Source: Aliiroseovarius lamellibrachiae (lineage in GTDB: Bacteria; Pseudomonadota; Alphaproteobacteria; Rhodobacterales; Rhodobacteraceae). From it: a stretch of DNA of 64,000 nt. Below the pieces are notes generated by a model. It did no database searches, had not been told where the DNA came from, and was given only the letters and a program-made list of their open reading frames with translations. A program made the position numbers and the translations under genes. Shown here one piece after another: positions 54,840-64,000 of the stretch (position 1 is its first letter; every line of letters starts with the position of its first letter). Location of the stretch: positions 62,001 through 126,000 of the forward strand of contig NZ_JAHEVJ010000001.1 in the NCBI RefSeq assembly GCF_018599245.1, in the 5' to 3' direction.

Positions 54840-54876
54840 AAACCCCGTTGGTCTTATCGGCCAAAGGGGTTTTGGC
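54840..54876. terminator. Bidirectional terminator
   Basis: A stem AAACCCC (54840-54846) / GGGGTTT (54866-54872), extended by TTGG/CCAA, is followed by T and G residues, with A residues on the other side. It lies between the convergent 115-residue gene and the lipoprotein gene, so it can stop both. Confidence 0.7.
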
Positions 54877-54881
54877 GTTTC

Positions 54882-55433
54882 TCAGCCTTGGTTTTCATAG
54901 ATTGGCGGTGGCGCAAAGGCGACCAATCCAAGTTTTCGGGCGGTTTCTAGCGTCAGAATTTCACTGTTGAATGCAGGCAGCTGAAAGGCGCGAATGGCCG
55001 TGCGGGTTTGCCCATCCATCACGCCGGAGACTGGCCCGTCAAACGCCCCGCGGGCGGCAAGCGCGCGCTGGACCGAGGCCACAAATTCGGGCGTCATCGC
55101 ATCCGGGCAGGGGACTTCGAAATAATAGACCTCTCCGCCCGCGGCGATCACCTGTTTGGTCACGGTTTCATACTGCGGTGGGGTGATGATTGTCGCGCCA
55201 TCCGGGGCAAAAACCGCCGGGGTCACTTGTTTGCTTTCGGTGACGGTTTCAATCACGGCGGGGGTGACGTCTTTGCCGTAACACGCCCCGTCGCGCCCGC
55301 CATCAGGCCGGTCGCCGGGGGCCATCAAGGTCGCCCCTTCGGGCACCTTTGTCACATCGGCCTGCGGGGTGCAGGCCATAAGGCCAAGCCCAACAAGAGA
55401 CCCAAGGAAGGATGGGATGAATACGCGTTTCAT
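54882..55433 (-). CDS. Lipoprotein with peptidoglycan-binding domain
   Basis: This is a 183-residue protein with a lipoprotein signal: hydrophobic segment then LMACT (Cys at about residue 21), which would be lipidated. A variable middle contains two similar ESKQVTPAVFAPDGATI-type stretches. The last 70 residues form a peptidoglycan_binding_1-like domain (SVQRALAARGAFDGPVSGVMDGQTR). It probably anchors at the envelope and contacts the wall. Confidence 0.85.
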   Translation of the reverse strand: MKRVFIPSFLGSLVGLGLMACTPQADVTKVPEGATLMAPGDRPDGGRDGACYGKDVTPAVIETVTESKQVTPAVFAPDGATIITPPQYETVTKQVIAAGGEVYYFEVPCPDAMTPEFVASVQRALAARGAFDGPVSGVMDGQTRTAIRAFQLPAFNSEILTLETARKLGLVAFAPPPIYENQG

Positions 55434-56075
<642 letters not shown>

Positions 56076-56076
<1 letters not shown>

Positions 56077-56840
56077 TGACGGCGGTGGTGGGGCGTGTGC
56101 TGGGCGTGATCTGCGCCTGTGCCTTTGCGCTCTTGGCGCCCCCCGTCTCGGCAACCCCGCCCGATCAGATCACCAAGGCGGAGTTTTCTGAACCCACCAC
56201 GCGGTACGCCCACGGTGTGTTGGGGGATAACGTGGAATGGGGCGCGCTTGAACTGACCATCGACGCATGCTTTGGCTGCGACAGCGCGGTGGTTGAAACG
56301 CGGTTGATCCGACTGCCGCAAACCCGCGTATTCGAAGACCTCGCCCCGCGGATTTTCCGTGATGAAGACGGCATGACGCTTGTTGCAGTGGTCGAAAGCG
56401 ATGCCAAGCTGGGCGCGCGCCTGTCGGTTTATGACCAGGATGGGCTTTACGTGGCCACGCCCTTTATTGGCAGGGCGAACCGGTGGTTGGCCCCAATCGG
56501 CGCCGCAGATTTCGACGGCGATGGCTGGGTCGACCTTGCCTATATCGACCGGCCACATCTGGCGAAAACCCTGCGTGTCTGGCGTTTGGATCGTCACAAG
56601 GGCGCACCGCGCCTGTCTGAAATCGCCTCCAAATCTGGCTTGACCAATCACCGCATCGGGGATGGTTTCATCACCAGCGGCCTCCGCGATTGTGGGCAAG
56701 GCCCAGAGATCATCACCGTGGACGCAGCATGGCAAAACATCATGGCGACACGCCTGTCGGGAAACACCCTGACCAGCAAAGCAATTGCGCTCTTCAACGG
56801 CCCTCCCAGCCTGAACGCACATTTGGCTTGCGACAGCTGA
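56076..56840 (+). CDS. FG-GAP/VCBS repeat secreted protein
   Basis: This is a 254-residue protein with an N-terminal signal peptide (about residues 1-26, VSA-type cleavage). Its FG-GAP/VCBS-like repeats include the calcium-type loop DFDGDGWVDLAYID (about 147-160) and a second, weaker repeat. Probably periplasmic or exported, function unknown. It overlaps the ferredoxin stop by one base. Confidence 0.82.
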
Positions 56841-56846
56841 CGGCCC

Positions 56847-56904
56847 TTTTTTCTTGTCATAAATATCCCAGGGTGAGCGCAAAGCGCGAGGGGCAGCGCC
56901 CCTT
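56847..56904. repeat. Intergenic hairpin repeat, copy 5
   Basis: This lies between the convergent FG-GAP and purD genes, in the opposite orientation to copies 2 and 3: TTCTTGTCATAAATATCCC, then GGGTGAGC, a GCGCAAAGCGC hairpin and a GGGGC/GCCCC block (56890-56902). It lacks the second long arm. Confidence 0.65.
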
Positions 56905-56951
56905 ACTTGCGATAAAATCCACCCAGAACGCAGTCGAACACCAGACCAAAA

Positions 56952-56984
56952 CACAAAAAACCCACGCCAAAAGACGCGGGTTTC
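56952..56984 (-). terminator. Rho-independent terminator of purD
   Basis: On the minus strand a stem AAACCCGCG / CGTGGGTTT (one G-U pair) has an eight-base loop and is followed by six T. It lies 22 bases after the purD stop. Confidence 0.8.
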
Positions 56985-57005
56985 TGTGATTTAGCGAGCG
57001 TGATC

Positions 57006-58268
57006 TTACAGCGCGCGCCAGCCGATGTCTTTGCGGTAAAATCCGTCCGGCCAATTGATCCCATCCACCATCGCATAGGCACGTTCTTGTGCTTCAGCCA
57101 AAGTGTTCCCGCGCGCGGTCACGTTCAAAACCCGCCCGCCGGTTGCGGTGATCTTCCCGTCAACCGCTTTGGTGCCCGCGTGAAAGACCATGTTCTTGCT
57201 GTCTTCTTGTGTGCTGTCCAGCCCGCCAATCACGGTGCCCTTCTCATACGCCCCCGGATAGCCTTTCGCGGCGTAAACCACTGTAATTGCGTGATCATCG
57301 GCCCAGTTCACCTGTGCCTCGTCCAAACGTTCTTCCGCACAGGCCAACAAAAGATCCAGCGCTTGTGCACCCAGACGCATCATCAAGACCTGACATTCCG
57401 GGTCGCCAAAACGGACGTTGTATTCCACCAGACGCGGTTGCCCGTCTTTGATCATCAGACCCACATAAAGCACACCCTGATACGGCGTGCCGCGTTTGGC
57501 CATTTCGGCCACGGTTGGGTTCACGATCTCATCCATCGCCTTTTGCGCAATCTCATCGGTCAGAACGGGCGCCGGCGAATAGGCCCCCATGCCGCCCGTA
57601 TTTGGCCCGGTGTCGCCTTCGCCCACGCGCTTGTGGTCCTGCGCTGTGCCGATCGGCAGAGCGGTTTTCCCGTCACACAGGACGAAATAAGACGCCTCTT
57701 CGCCTTCCATGAACTCTTCGATCACCACCTCGGCCCCGGCACCCCCAAAGGCCCCGCCGAACATATCGTCGATGGCGTCGAGCGCTTCGGCTTCTGTCAT
57801 CGCAACAATCACGCCTTTGCCCGCGGCCAGCCCGTCGGCTTTAACCACAATCGGCGCACCATTTGCGCGGATATGTGCCTTGGCGGCATCCGCATCGGTG
57901 AAATGGCCGTAGCCCGCCGTGGGCGCGCCAGAGGCATCGCAAATCTCTTTGGTGAAGGATTTTGACGCTTCCAACCGGGCCGCCGCAGCCGAGGGCCCAA
58001 ATACCTTGATGCCCGCCTCGCGCAGCCGATCCGCCACGCCATTTGCCAAGGGGGCCTCGGGACCTACGATGACAAAATCCACGCTGTTTTCCTGCGCAAA
58101 CTCAACCACAGCCCCGCCGTTCTCAATATCAATCGACGCACATTCCGCAATCGCATCCATGCCCGCATTGCCCGGCGCACAGATCAACCGATCGCATTTC
58201 GGGTTCTGTTTAACCGCCCAAGCCAACGCATGTTCGCGCCCGCCGCTGCCGAGAATGAGAATGTTCAT
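57006..58268 (-). CDS. purD: Phosphoribosylamine--glycine ligase
   Basis: PurD joins glycine to phosphoribosylamine in purine synthesis. The 420-residue protein has the ATP-grasp layout: the N-terminal LILGSGGREHALAW, KADGLAAGKGV (near residue 143), EEFMEGEEASYFVL, and the late RFGDPECQVLMMRL. It starts at ATG 58268 and is divergent from xseA. Confidence 0.96.
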   Translation of the reverse strand: MNILILGSGGREHALAWAVKQNPKCDRLICAPGNAGMDAIAECASIDIENGGAVVEFAQENSVDFVIVGPEAPLANGVADRLREAGIKVFGPSAAAARLEASKSFTKEICDASGAPTAGYGHFTDADAAKAHIRANGAPIVVKADGLAAGKGVIVAMTEAEALDAIDDMFGGAFGGAGAEVVIEEFMEGEEASYFVLCDGKTALPIGTAQDHKRVGEGDTGPNTGGMGAYSPAPVLTDEIAQKAMDEIVNPTVAEMAKRGTPYQGVLYVGLMIKDGQPRLVEYNVRFGDPECQVLMMRLGAQALDLLLACAEERLDEAQVNWADDHAITVVYAAKGYPGAYEKGTVIGGLDSTQEDSKNMVFHAGTKAVDGKITATGGRVLNVTARGNTLAEAQERAYAMVDGINWPDGFYRKDIGWRAL

Positions 58269-58446
58269 GTTGGTCCCCTGATATCCGGTCTGATATGGGG
58301 TGGGGCATAACGATCAAAGCCGTTGGAAACAAGTCTGTTGGCCGCCGAATGGTCGTAGAAATAATGCGCAATGTCTCGGCAAGGCCTTGGCCTTCTGCAC
58401 GGCGCCGACTACAGTTTCCGAAACCTTCATAAGCACCGAGCGCCCC

Positions 58447-60090
58447 ATGTCTGACCTGATCGACGACCCCAATCCCGGCCAGAACACGCCTGAATATTCC
58501 GTGGCCGAAATCTCGGGCGCGGTGAAGAAAACCATCGAGGGGGCCTTTGGGCGCATCCGGGTGCGCGGCGAGGTGGGGCGCGTGTTCAAAGCCCGCTCGG
58601 GTCATTTGTATTACGACGTGAAGGACGACGGAAACGTACTGGGTTGCACCACATGGAAAGGCCAGGCGGCGAAACTTTCCGTGCAACCAGAAGAGGGCAT
58701 GGAGGTGATTGTCACCGGCAAGCTCACCGCCTTTGGCGCCCAATCAAAATACAACATGAATGTTGACGAGGTTGTGGTTGCCGGCGAAGGCGCGCTGATG
58801 GCCATGCTCGAAAAACGCAAGAAAAAACTGGCGGGTGAAGGCCTGTTTGACGAGGCGCGCAAACAGAAAATCCCGTTTTTGCCAGAGATCATCGGCGTGA
58901 TCACCTCGCCTTCGGGGGCGGTAATCCGCGATATTCTGCACCGTCTGCGCGACCGCTTTCCGCGCAAGGTTTTGATCTGGCCAGTTGCCGTTCAGGGGGC
59001 CGCCTGCGCCCCCGAAGTCACCCGCGCGATCCAAGGGTTCAACGCGCTGACCCCCGGTGGGTCGATGCCACGCCCCGATCTGATTATTGTGGCGCGCGGC
59101 GGCGGTTCAATCGAAGACCTTTGGGGGTTTAATGAGGAAAACGTGGCCCGTGCGACAGCCGCGTCCCAGATCCCAATCATCTCGGCCGTGGGGCATGAAA
59201 CCGACACCACGTTGATCGACTTTGTGTCTGATCTGCGCGCACCGACCCCAACCGCCGCCGCTGAACACGCCGTGCCTGTGCGGCTGGAACTGATGGCCTG
59301 GGTGGATGAGGCCGGCGCGCGCTTGTCACGCGCTGTGGGCCAAGGGGTCACGCAACGCGGCCAACGTCTGCGTGATCTGTCGCGGGCTTTGCCGCGCCCG
59401 GACACGCTGTTGGATGGGCCGCGTCAACGGTTTGATCGCTTGGGGGATCAATTGCCAAACGCGCTGCGCAATGTGACGCAAATTCGAAAAGTTCAATTGT
59501 CTCAGGCGTCTGCGGGGCTTCGGCCAAAGGTTTTGACCGGGACGTTGGCGCAGCGAAACAAAGAGCTGGCCACCCTTACGACCCGGCTTGGCCCCGCGTT
59601 GGGGCGTGGCACGGCTCAGGTGCGGCGTGATTTTGACAAGCTGGCGGGGCGGCTGTCTGCGGATCGGATCACCGCGGATATGGCCGGGCAAAGCCGTGAC
59701 GTGGCCGAGCTGACCACGCGTTTGACGCGCGCCTATGAGGGCAATGTGTCCCGGCACCGCGACCGGCTGAGCGGGCTGGAGCGGATGCGCCAAACCTTGG
59801 GTTATACCGAGACATTGAAACGCGGTTATGCGGTGGTGCGTGGTGATGGGAACGTGGTGACAGGTCGGGCCGACGCCCGTGCCGCCGCTGTGCTTGAGAT
59901 CGAGTTTTCGGATGGCCGCATGATGGTGGACGGAGGCCCCGTTGACGCGCGCTCTGCGGATGTGCCCGCTGATAAAAATGCGGAAAAGACCGCGGTCAAA
60001 TCGCCGAAAAAGCCCGCCCATAAACCCGCCCAAAAACCCGCAAAGAAAAAGGCGCCAAAACCCGGACCTGAACAGGGGTCGCTGTTTTAG
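58447..60090 (+). CDS. xseA: Exodeoxyribonuclease VII large subunit
   Basis: XseA is the catalytic subunit of exonuclease VII, which degrades single-stranded DNA. The 547-residue protein has an OB-fold (about residues 30-130), the catalytic region GVITSPSGAVIRDILHRL (near 155), ARGGGSIEDLWGFNEE (about 218), and a coiled-coil region. A Lys/Pro/Ala-rich tail of about 35 residues (KKPAHKPAQKPAKKKAPK) follows. I chose the ATG at 58447. A MITE-like element follows at once. Confidence 0.95.
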   Translation: MSDLIDDPNPGQNTPEYSVAEISGAVKKTIEGAFGRIRVRGEVGRVFKARSGHLYYDVKDDGNVLGCTTWKGQAAKLSVQPEEGMEVIVTGKLTAFGAQSKYNMNVDEVVVAGEGALMAMLEKRKKKLAGEGLFDEARKQKIPFLPEIIGVITSPSGAVIRDILHRLRDRFPRKVLIWPVAVQGAACAPEVTRAIQGFNALTPGGSMPRPDLIIVARGGGSIEDLWGFNEENVARATAASQIPIISAVGHETDTTLIDFVSDLRAPTPTAAAEHAVPVRLELMAWVDEAGARLSRAVGQGVTQRGQRLRDLSRALPRPDTLLDGPRQRFDRLGDQLPNALRNVTQIRKVQLSQASAGLRPKVLTGTLAQRNKELATLTTRLGPALGRGTAQVRRDFDKLAGRLSADRITADMAGQSRDVAELTTRLTRAYEGNVSRHRDRLSGLERMRQTLGYTETLKRGYAVVRGDGNVVTGRADARAAAVLEIEFSDGRMMVDGGPVDARSADVPADKNAEKTAVKSPKKPAHKPAQKPAKKKAPKPGPEQGSLF

Positions 60091-60091
60091 A

Positions 60092-60187
60092 GCGTTTCCT
60101 GAAGAATTGAGTTCTTCAGGATCACTTAATGCGTTGAAATATTTGATTTCAGGCAGCGTTAGGTGATTCAGATTTCTCAGGAAACGC
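60092..60187. repeat. MITE-like inverted-repeat element after xseA
   Basis: A 96-base element has perfect 11-base terminal inverted repeats GCGTTTCCTGA (60092-60102) and TCAGGAAACGC (60177-60187), two bases after the xseA stop. It is AT-richer than its surroundings. Inside is a second perfect hairpin TCCTGAAGAA (60097-60106) / TTCTTCAGGA (60112-60121) that competes with the outer ends. Imperfect pairing (ATCACTTAA against CTAACGC-type sequence) continues towards the centre. It has no coding capacity and no clear target duplication. Confidence 0.55.
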
Positions 60188-60220
60188 GGCCGCGCCTTGA
60201 TTTCATTCGATCAATGGGTG

Positions 60221-61426
60221 CTATCGCTTTGGCTTATGTCCACCAGCCGCGCCGCCACCCGAACGGCCACCGCCACCCGAACCACGCCCAGATGGTTTCC
60301 CGCGAGAGGGCGGCTTGCCACGAGATGTGGGTTTGCCGCGCCCGGTTGGCGCATCCCATTCGTCGATCAACGGCCCCTTGCGGGCGCGTGGTTTCGATGC
60401 GGGTTTCGAGGCCGCTTTTGCGCCAGATTTCCCACCGGGTTTCTGACCCGCTGCGGGATCGGCTTTGCCGCCAGCACGCCCGGAGAGGGGACCACCAAGC
60501 TTACCACCCGCTTTGCCGCGCCCTGTAACGGGCCGGGGGGCATCTGCGGTTTTTCCGCCGGGGGTGTCTGGCCCACCGGCCCGCTTGCGCACGGGCATTT
60601 TGCGGTCCAGATCCAAACCAAGCTGGTCGCGCAATACGCGCGGGCGCAATTCTTCAACTTCGCCAGCGGCCAAGGTGCCCAATTGGAACGGGCCATAGCT
60701 GATGCGCATCAGGCGGTTCACGGACAGGCCCACCGCCTCCATCGCGCGGCGAATTTCGCGGTTCTTGCCCTCTTTCAGCGCCACGGTCAGCCAGGCGTTG
60801 GCGCCCTGTTGACGGTCAATGGACACGGACATCGGTTGAAACCGCTCGCCGTCGATGGTGATGCCTTTGCGCACCGGCGCCATCATTTCATCATGGGGTT
60901 TGCCGTTCACACGCACGCGGTATTTGCGGGTCCACCCGGTTGAGGGCAGCTCCAGCTTGCGCTTAAGCTCGCCATCATTGGTCAGCAACAGCAGCCCTTC
61001 GGAGTTCAGATCCAGGCGCCCCACGCTCATCACCCGCGGAAGATCCTCTGGCAGCGCGTCAAAAACCGTGTCGCGGCCCTTTTCGTCGCGGGCCGATGTC
61101 ACCAAACCGGTGGGCTTGTGATAAAGCCACAGGCGCGGGGGTTCGGGGTCGGCAAGCGGCACGTCGTCGACCAAAATCTCGTCTTTATTGGTCACATTCA
61201 GCGCCGGGCTGGTGATCACCGCGCCATTCACCGCCACGCGGCCCGCCTCGATCATCCGTTCCGCATCCCGACGACTGGCCACACCCGCACGCGCCAGAAC
61301 CTTGGCGATGCGATCCCCTTTTGCGGGGTCTTTTGTGTTTTCCGTCTGGCTCGGGTTTGGGCGCTGCGATGCGCGCTTGGCAGGTGGCCGAGCAGGGCGG
61401 GCGGATTTGCGTGTATCTTTGGTCAT
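60221..61426 (-). CDS. rluB: Ribosomal large subunit pseudouridine synthase, RsuA/RluB family
   Basis: This 401-residue protein has an N-terminal S4 RNA-binding domain (RIAKVLARAGVASRRDAERMIEAG, about 38-62, read in parts) and a catalytic domain with VGRLDLNSEGLLLLTNDG (the active Asp in GRLD). About 150 C-terminal residues are rich in Gly, Lys, Arg and Pro with repeated GRGKP/SRGKP units. It probably modifies 23S rRNA near position 2605, as RluB does. I chose the ATG at 61426. The exact member (RluB or RsuA-like) is inferred. Confidence 0.9.
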   Translation of the reverse strand: MTKDTRKSARPARPPAKRASQRPNPSQTENTKDPAKGDRIAKVLARAGVASRRDAERMIEAGRVAVNGAVITSPALNVTNKDEILVDDVPLADPEPPRLWLYHKPTGLVTSARDEKGRDTVFDALPEDLPRVMSVGRLDLNSEGLLLLTNDGELKRKLELPSTGWTRKYRVRVNGKPHDEMMAPVRKGITIDGERFQPMSVSIDRQQGANAWLTVALKEGKNREIRRAMEAVGLSVNRLMRISYGPFQLGTLAAGEVEELRPRVLRDQLGLDLDRKMPVRKRAGGPDTPGGKTADAPRPVTGRGKAGGKLGGPLSGRAGGKADPAAGQKPGGKSGAKAASKPASKPRARKGPLIDEWDAPTGRGKPTSRGKPPSRGKPSGRGSGGGGRSGGGAAGGHKPKR

Positions 61427-61498
61427 ACCCCGCCATAGCGCGCGCGGGGCAAAAGGGAAAGGCTTGGCATTCACCCAATTGCAGGTCATCAAGGCGAT

Positions 61499-61954
61499 AT
61501 GAACACTGCGTCACCCTATATGAAGGCCGCCATGGCCCAAGCACGCGCGGCAGCTTTGCGCGGCGAAGTGCCTGTGGGCGCGGTGGTTGTGGCCCCGGAT
61601 GGGCAGATCCTGGCCGCGGCGGGCAACCGCACCCGCGAGCTGAATGATCCAACGGCCCATGCCGAGGTATTGGCGATCCGGGCGGCCTGTGCCGCAGTTG
61701 GCTCAGAGCGCCTGCGAAACCACGATCTTTATGTGACGTTGGAGCCTTGCCCGATGTGCGCCACGGTGATTTCCGCCGCGCGCATTCGGCGGCTTTATTA
61801 CGGTGCTGCGGATCCCAAATCTGGCGGTGTGGCCCAGGGGCCGCGTATCTTTGCCCACCCGCAATGCCACCATGTGCCAGAGGTGTATGACGGCATTGGC
61901 GAGGATGAGGCGGCGGCGTTGCTCAGTGATTTTTTCAAAGCGATGCGGGGGTAA
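61499..61954 (+). CDS. tadA: tRNA-specific adenosine deaminase
   Basis: TadA converts A34 to inosine in tRNA-Arg. The 151-residue protein has the zinc site HAE (residues 54-56, catalytic Glu56) and PCPMC (83-87), with the RIRRLYYGAADPKSGGV loop that binds the anticodon. It is divergent from the rluB-type gene. Confidence 0.95.
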   Translation: MNTASPYMKAAMAQARAAALRGEVPVGAVVVAPDGQILAAAGNRTRELNDPTAHAEVLAIRAACAAVGSERLRNHDLYVTLEPCPMCATVISAARIRRLYYGAADPKSGGVAQGPRIFAHPQCHHVPEVYDGIGEDEAAALLSDFFKAMRG

Positions 61955-61957
61955 GGC

Positions 61958-62875
61958 ATGGATTTGGCGCTGGCAATTCTGCCGATCTTACTGACGTTGC
62001 TGACCGGCTATGTGCTGGTGGCGGCCAATATGATTCCAAAGGCCGATTGGCCGGCGATTGAAACCCTGTCGTTTCGGTTGCTGATCCCGGTGATCTTGTT
62101 GCGCCTGATCTCAAAGGTGGATTTTGCGGGGGCTGGGGTCGGCCCATTTGTGTTGACCTTGGTTGCGACGGTGGCGGGCATTTCGGCGGTTGCTTTTGCG
62201 CTGCGCTTGTTGCCAAAACATGTGCTGCCCAACCCGCCGTTCACCACGTTGTTTCAGTCCACCAGCCGGTGGAATGGGTTTGTTGGTTTGGCCGCAGCGG
62301 AGCTGTTTTTAGGGCCGGAAGGCACCGCGTTGATCGCCTTGGCGATGGCGGTTTTGGTGGCGCCGTTGAATATCGTAAACGTGTCAATCCTGTCCGCCTT
62401 TGGTCCGAGTGAGGCCTCGGTCAAGAAGGTTCTGCTGGGGATTGTGAAAAACCCGCTGGTGCAGGGCGGGGTGCTGGGGCTTGTGATCAATTTCACCGGC
62501 AGTGAGATCCCGAAACCCATTGATGACACGCTGGAACTTATTGGCCGTGCGGCGCTTGGCGTGGGCATTCTGGCGATTGGCGCGGGGATTTCCCTGCGGC
62601 GTTTGCTTTTGCCACATTGGCGCACCGTGCTGGGGCTGGTTTTGCGCCCCGGTCTTTCGAGCGGGCTTTTGTTGCTGATGGCGCCGATCTTTGGCCTGAC
62701 GCCCGAACAGACCCTTGCCGGGATCTTTGTCTTTGGCGTGCCCGCCGCCACCAATGGCTATGTGGTGGCGCGGCAAATGGGGGGGGACGCGGATCTTTAT
62801 GCGGATGTGATGACCTGGCAAACGCTGTTGGCTTTGATCTGGTTGCCCATGGCCGCGATCTGGCTGTTGCCTTAA
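61958..62875 (+). CDS. AEC family transporter
   Basis: This is a 305-residue membrane protein with ten hydrophobic segments in two halves, matching the auxin efflux carrier (AEC) family, with SRWNGFVGLAAAELFLG near residue 104 and GVPAATNGYVVARQMGGD near 263. The substrate is unknown. Bacterial members move organic acids. It begins three bases after tadA. Confidence 0.9.
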   Translation: MDLALAILPILLTLLTGYVLVAANMIPKADWPAIETLSFRLLIPVILLRLISKVDFAGAGVGPFVLTLVATVAGISAVAFALRLLPKHVLPNPPFTTLFQSTSRWNGFVGLAAAELFLGPEGTALIALAMAVLVAPLNIVNVSILSAFGPSEASVKKVLLGIVKNPLVQGGVLGLVINFTGSEIPKPIDDTLELIGRAALGVGILAIGAGISLRRLLLPHWRTVLGLVLRPGLSSGLLLLMAPIFGLTPEQTLAGIFVFGVPAATNGYVVARQMGGDADLYADVMTWQTLLALIWLPMAAIWLLP

Positions 62876-62882
62876 AGTTCGG

Positions 62883-63575
62883 TTAGATTTCAATCGCCTC
62901 TAACACGTCTGGCTCCACCACATCCACGCCCGGCAACCCATCGCGCAGCACCTCGGCGCTTTGTTCCAGCACGGGGAAGGTGCGATAATGACAGGGGATC
63001 ACGGTCTTGAAGTTGAAATACCGTTTGGCCGCATAAGCCGCCCGCGCCATGTCCATGGTGAAATGTCCACCCGCACAGAGGATGCCAATGTCGGGCTGAT
63101 GCACATCGCCCATCCAATCCATATCCGCCATAATGTCGGTGTCGCCGGACAGGTAAATCACATGGCCTTCGCCTGCGATCATAAACCCAACCTCACCGCC
63201 CGCATACATTGGGCCGTTTGCCCCGGCGATGGACGAGCTGTGCGCGGCGTTGACCATTGTCACTTTTGCTGCGCCCAAAGACACCGTGCCGCCCTTGTTA
63301 AAGCCCGCGGTGGCGATCTCATGTTTGGTTTCCCAATAGCTCATCAGGTCGTAAATCCCGATGCAGGGGATGTCCAATTCACGGCAAACCTCAACCGCGT
63401 CGCCCGCGTGATCGCCATGCCCGTGGGTCAACAGCACATGGGTGGCACCCGCGATGGCCTCGGCCCGTTTGTGTTCAGGAAACATCGGATTGCCCGTCAG
63501 CCACGGATCCACCAGCAAGATCACATCCTCAATTTCCACCCGAAACCCGGAATGCCCCAGCCAAATGATCTTCAT
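62883..63575 (-). CDS. UPF0173 metal-dependent hydrolase
   Basis: This is a 230-residue metallo-beta-lactamase-fold protein with the metal motif THGHGDHAGD (near residue 50), a late YLSGDTDIMADM and CHYRTFPVLEQS. It fits the UPF0173 (YtkL-like) family, of unknown substrate. I chose the ATG at 63575. The frame opens at 63761 but the added part is not coding-like. It converges on the AEC gene. Confidence 0.92.
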   Translation of the reverse strand: MKIIWLGHSGFRVEIEDVILLVDPWLTGNPMFPEHKRAEAIAGATHVLLTHGHGDHAGDAVEVCRELDIPCIGIYDLMSYWETKHEIATAGFNKGGTVSLGAAKVTMVNAAHSSSIAGANGPMYAGGEVGFMIAGEGHVIYLSGDTDIMADMDWMGDVHQPDIGILCAGGHFTMDMARAAYAAKRYFNFKTVIPCHYRTFPVLEQSAEVLRDGLPGVDVVEPDVLEAIEI

Positions 63576-63766
63576 TTTCGCCTCCCTTTGGTTGTCACCG
63601 AACCAGAGTATCAGTGAAACCCGCCATGTCACCCCGCGAAACGCCCCCGTCCCCCGGCGAAATGCCCAGAGGTGCTTGCCCCTTGGCCCCCCAAGGGCTA
63701 AACGGGTCGGCAAATATTCCGGCGATCCATCGCACAATCCGCATACATCCAATGGGAGCATCCCCC

Positions 63767-64000
63767 ATGTCGATCGACATCGAAACCGCGCGCAAGGTTG
63801 CGCATCTGGCCCGCATCAAAGTCGAAGACGACCGTCTTCCGGCGCTGGCCGAAAATTTCAACGCCATCCTCGGCTTTATTGAGCAACTCAATGAAGTGGA
63901 TGTTGAGGGTGTTGAACCGATGACATCCGTATCGCCCCAGCGGCTTTTCCGTCGCGAAGATGTGGTCACGGATGGCAATATGCCGGAAAAAATCCTGTCC
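63767..64000 (+). CDS. gatC: Aspartyl/glutamyl-tRNA(Asn/Gln) amidotransferase subunit C, 5' part
   Basis: This is the first 78 codons of gatC, cut by the window end. GatC holds GatA and GatB together in the complex that makes Gln-tRNA(Gln) and Asn-tRNA(Asn). The sequence has ETARKVAHLARIKVEDD, FNAILGFIEQLNEVD and the VEPMTSV motif. The ATG follows TGGGAGCA. gatA probably lies beyond the window. Confidence 0.93.
   Translation, partial: MSIDIETARKVAHLARIKVEDDRLPALAENFNAILGFIEQLNEVDVEGVEPMTSVSPQRLFRREDVVTDGNMPEKILS

Overview
This 64 kb window is dense, GC-rich chromosomal DNA from an alphaproteobacterium, most likely a Rhodobacterales (Roseobacter-group) member. That placement is an inference. 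It rests on the gene content (plant-type glutamate-cysteine ligase, phosphatidylcholine synthase, group III truncated hemoglobin, a single LolC/E-type permease with LolD), on the uvrC-pgsA-moaD-moaE order, and on strong G/C preference at third codon positions. No rRNA, tRNA, CRISPR array, transposase or prophage was recognised. Nearly all of the window is housekeeping or conserved sequence in short operons with ATGA-type overlaps.

Layout. 1-5 kb: the end of an FAD-linked oxidase gene, then a leftward operon (rsmE, kinase-like gene, GNAT, membrane protein, gshA) in which the kinase-like gene looks broken at its 3' end. 5-10 kb: ubiA, a large OmpA-type envelope protein, a coiled-coil membrane protein, a one-domain YigZ protein and dgkA. 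10-14.5 kb: an HTH-type orphan, a structured leader in front of tdk, and a leftward operon (YbjN-type, small membrane protein, proC, csaA, 2-hydroxyacid dehydrogenase). 14.5-22.5 kb: Lol lipoprotein export genes, a DUF3047 protein, an AT-rich orphan membrane gene, parE, an AlkD-like gene and truA. 22.5-30 kb: ycjX-GNAT-ycjF, then a membrane cluster DUF2339, SDR-DoxX fusion, DUF2269. 30-39.5 kb: truncated hemoglobin, ileS, an EF-hand protein, ogt, an ABC-2 exporter, a SppA-like peptidase, a small zinc-ribbon protein, a Ca/Na antiporter and an SDR. 39.5-46 kb: uvrC-pgsA-moaD-moaE, pcs, xerC-DUF484. 46-58 kb: fsa divergent from priA, cutC, YeeE/YedE divergent from an MFS gene, msrA, prmA, a peptidoglycan-binding lipoprotein, ferredoxin, FG-GAP protein and purD. 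58-64 kb: xseA, an rluB-type gene, tadA, an AEC transporter, a UPF0173 hydrolase and the start of gatC.

No dramatic new defence or biosynthetic system is visible. The most interesting signals are outside intact genes. They are: a five-copy hairpin repeat family, four copies of which lie between convergent genes; a MITE-like inverted-repeat element after xseA; perfect operator-like palindromes in front of the hemoglobin gene and between yeeE and the MFS gene; DnaA-box-like CCACAG/CTGTGG palindromes upstream of lolC/E and uvrC; a terminator/anti-terminator-like structure far upstream of tdk; and the decayed 3' end of the kinase-like gene.
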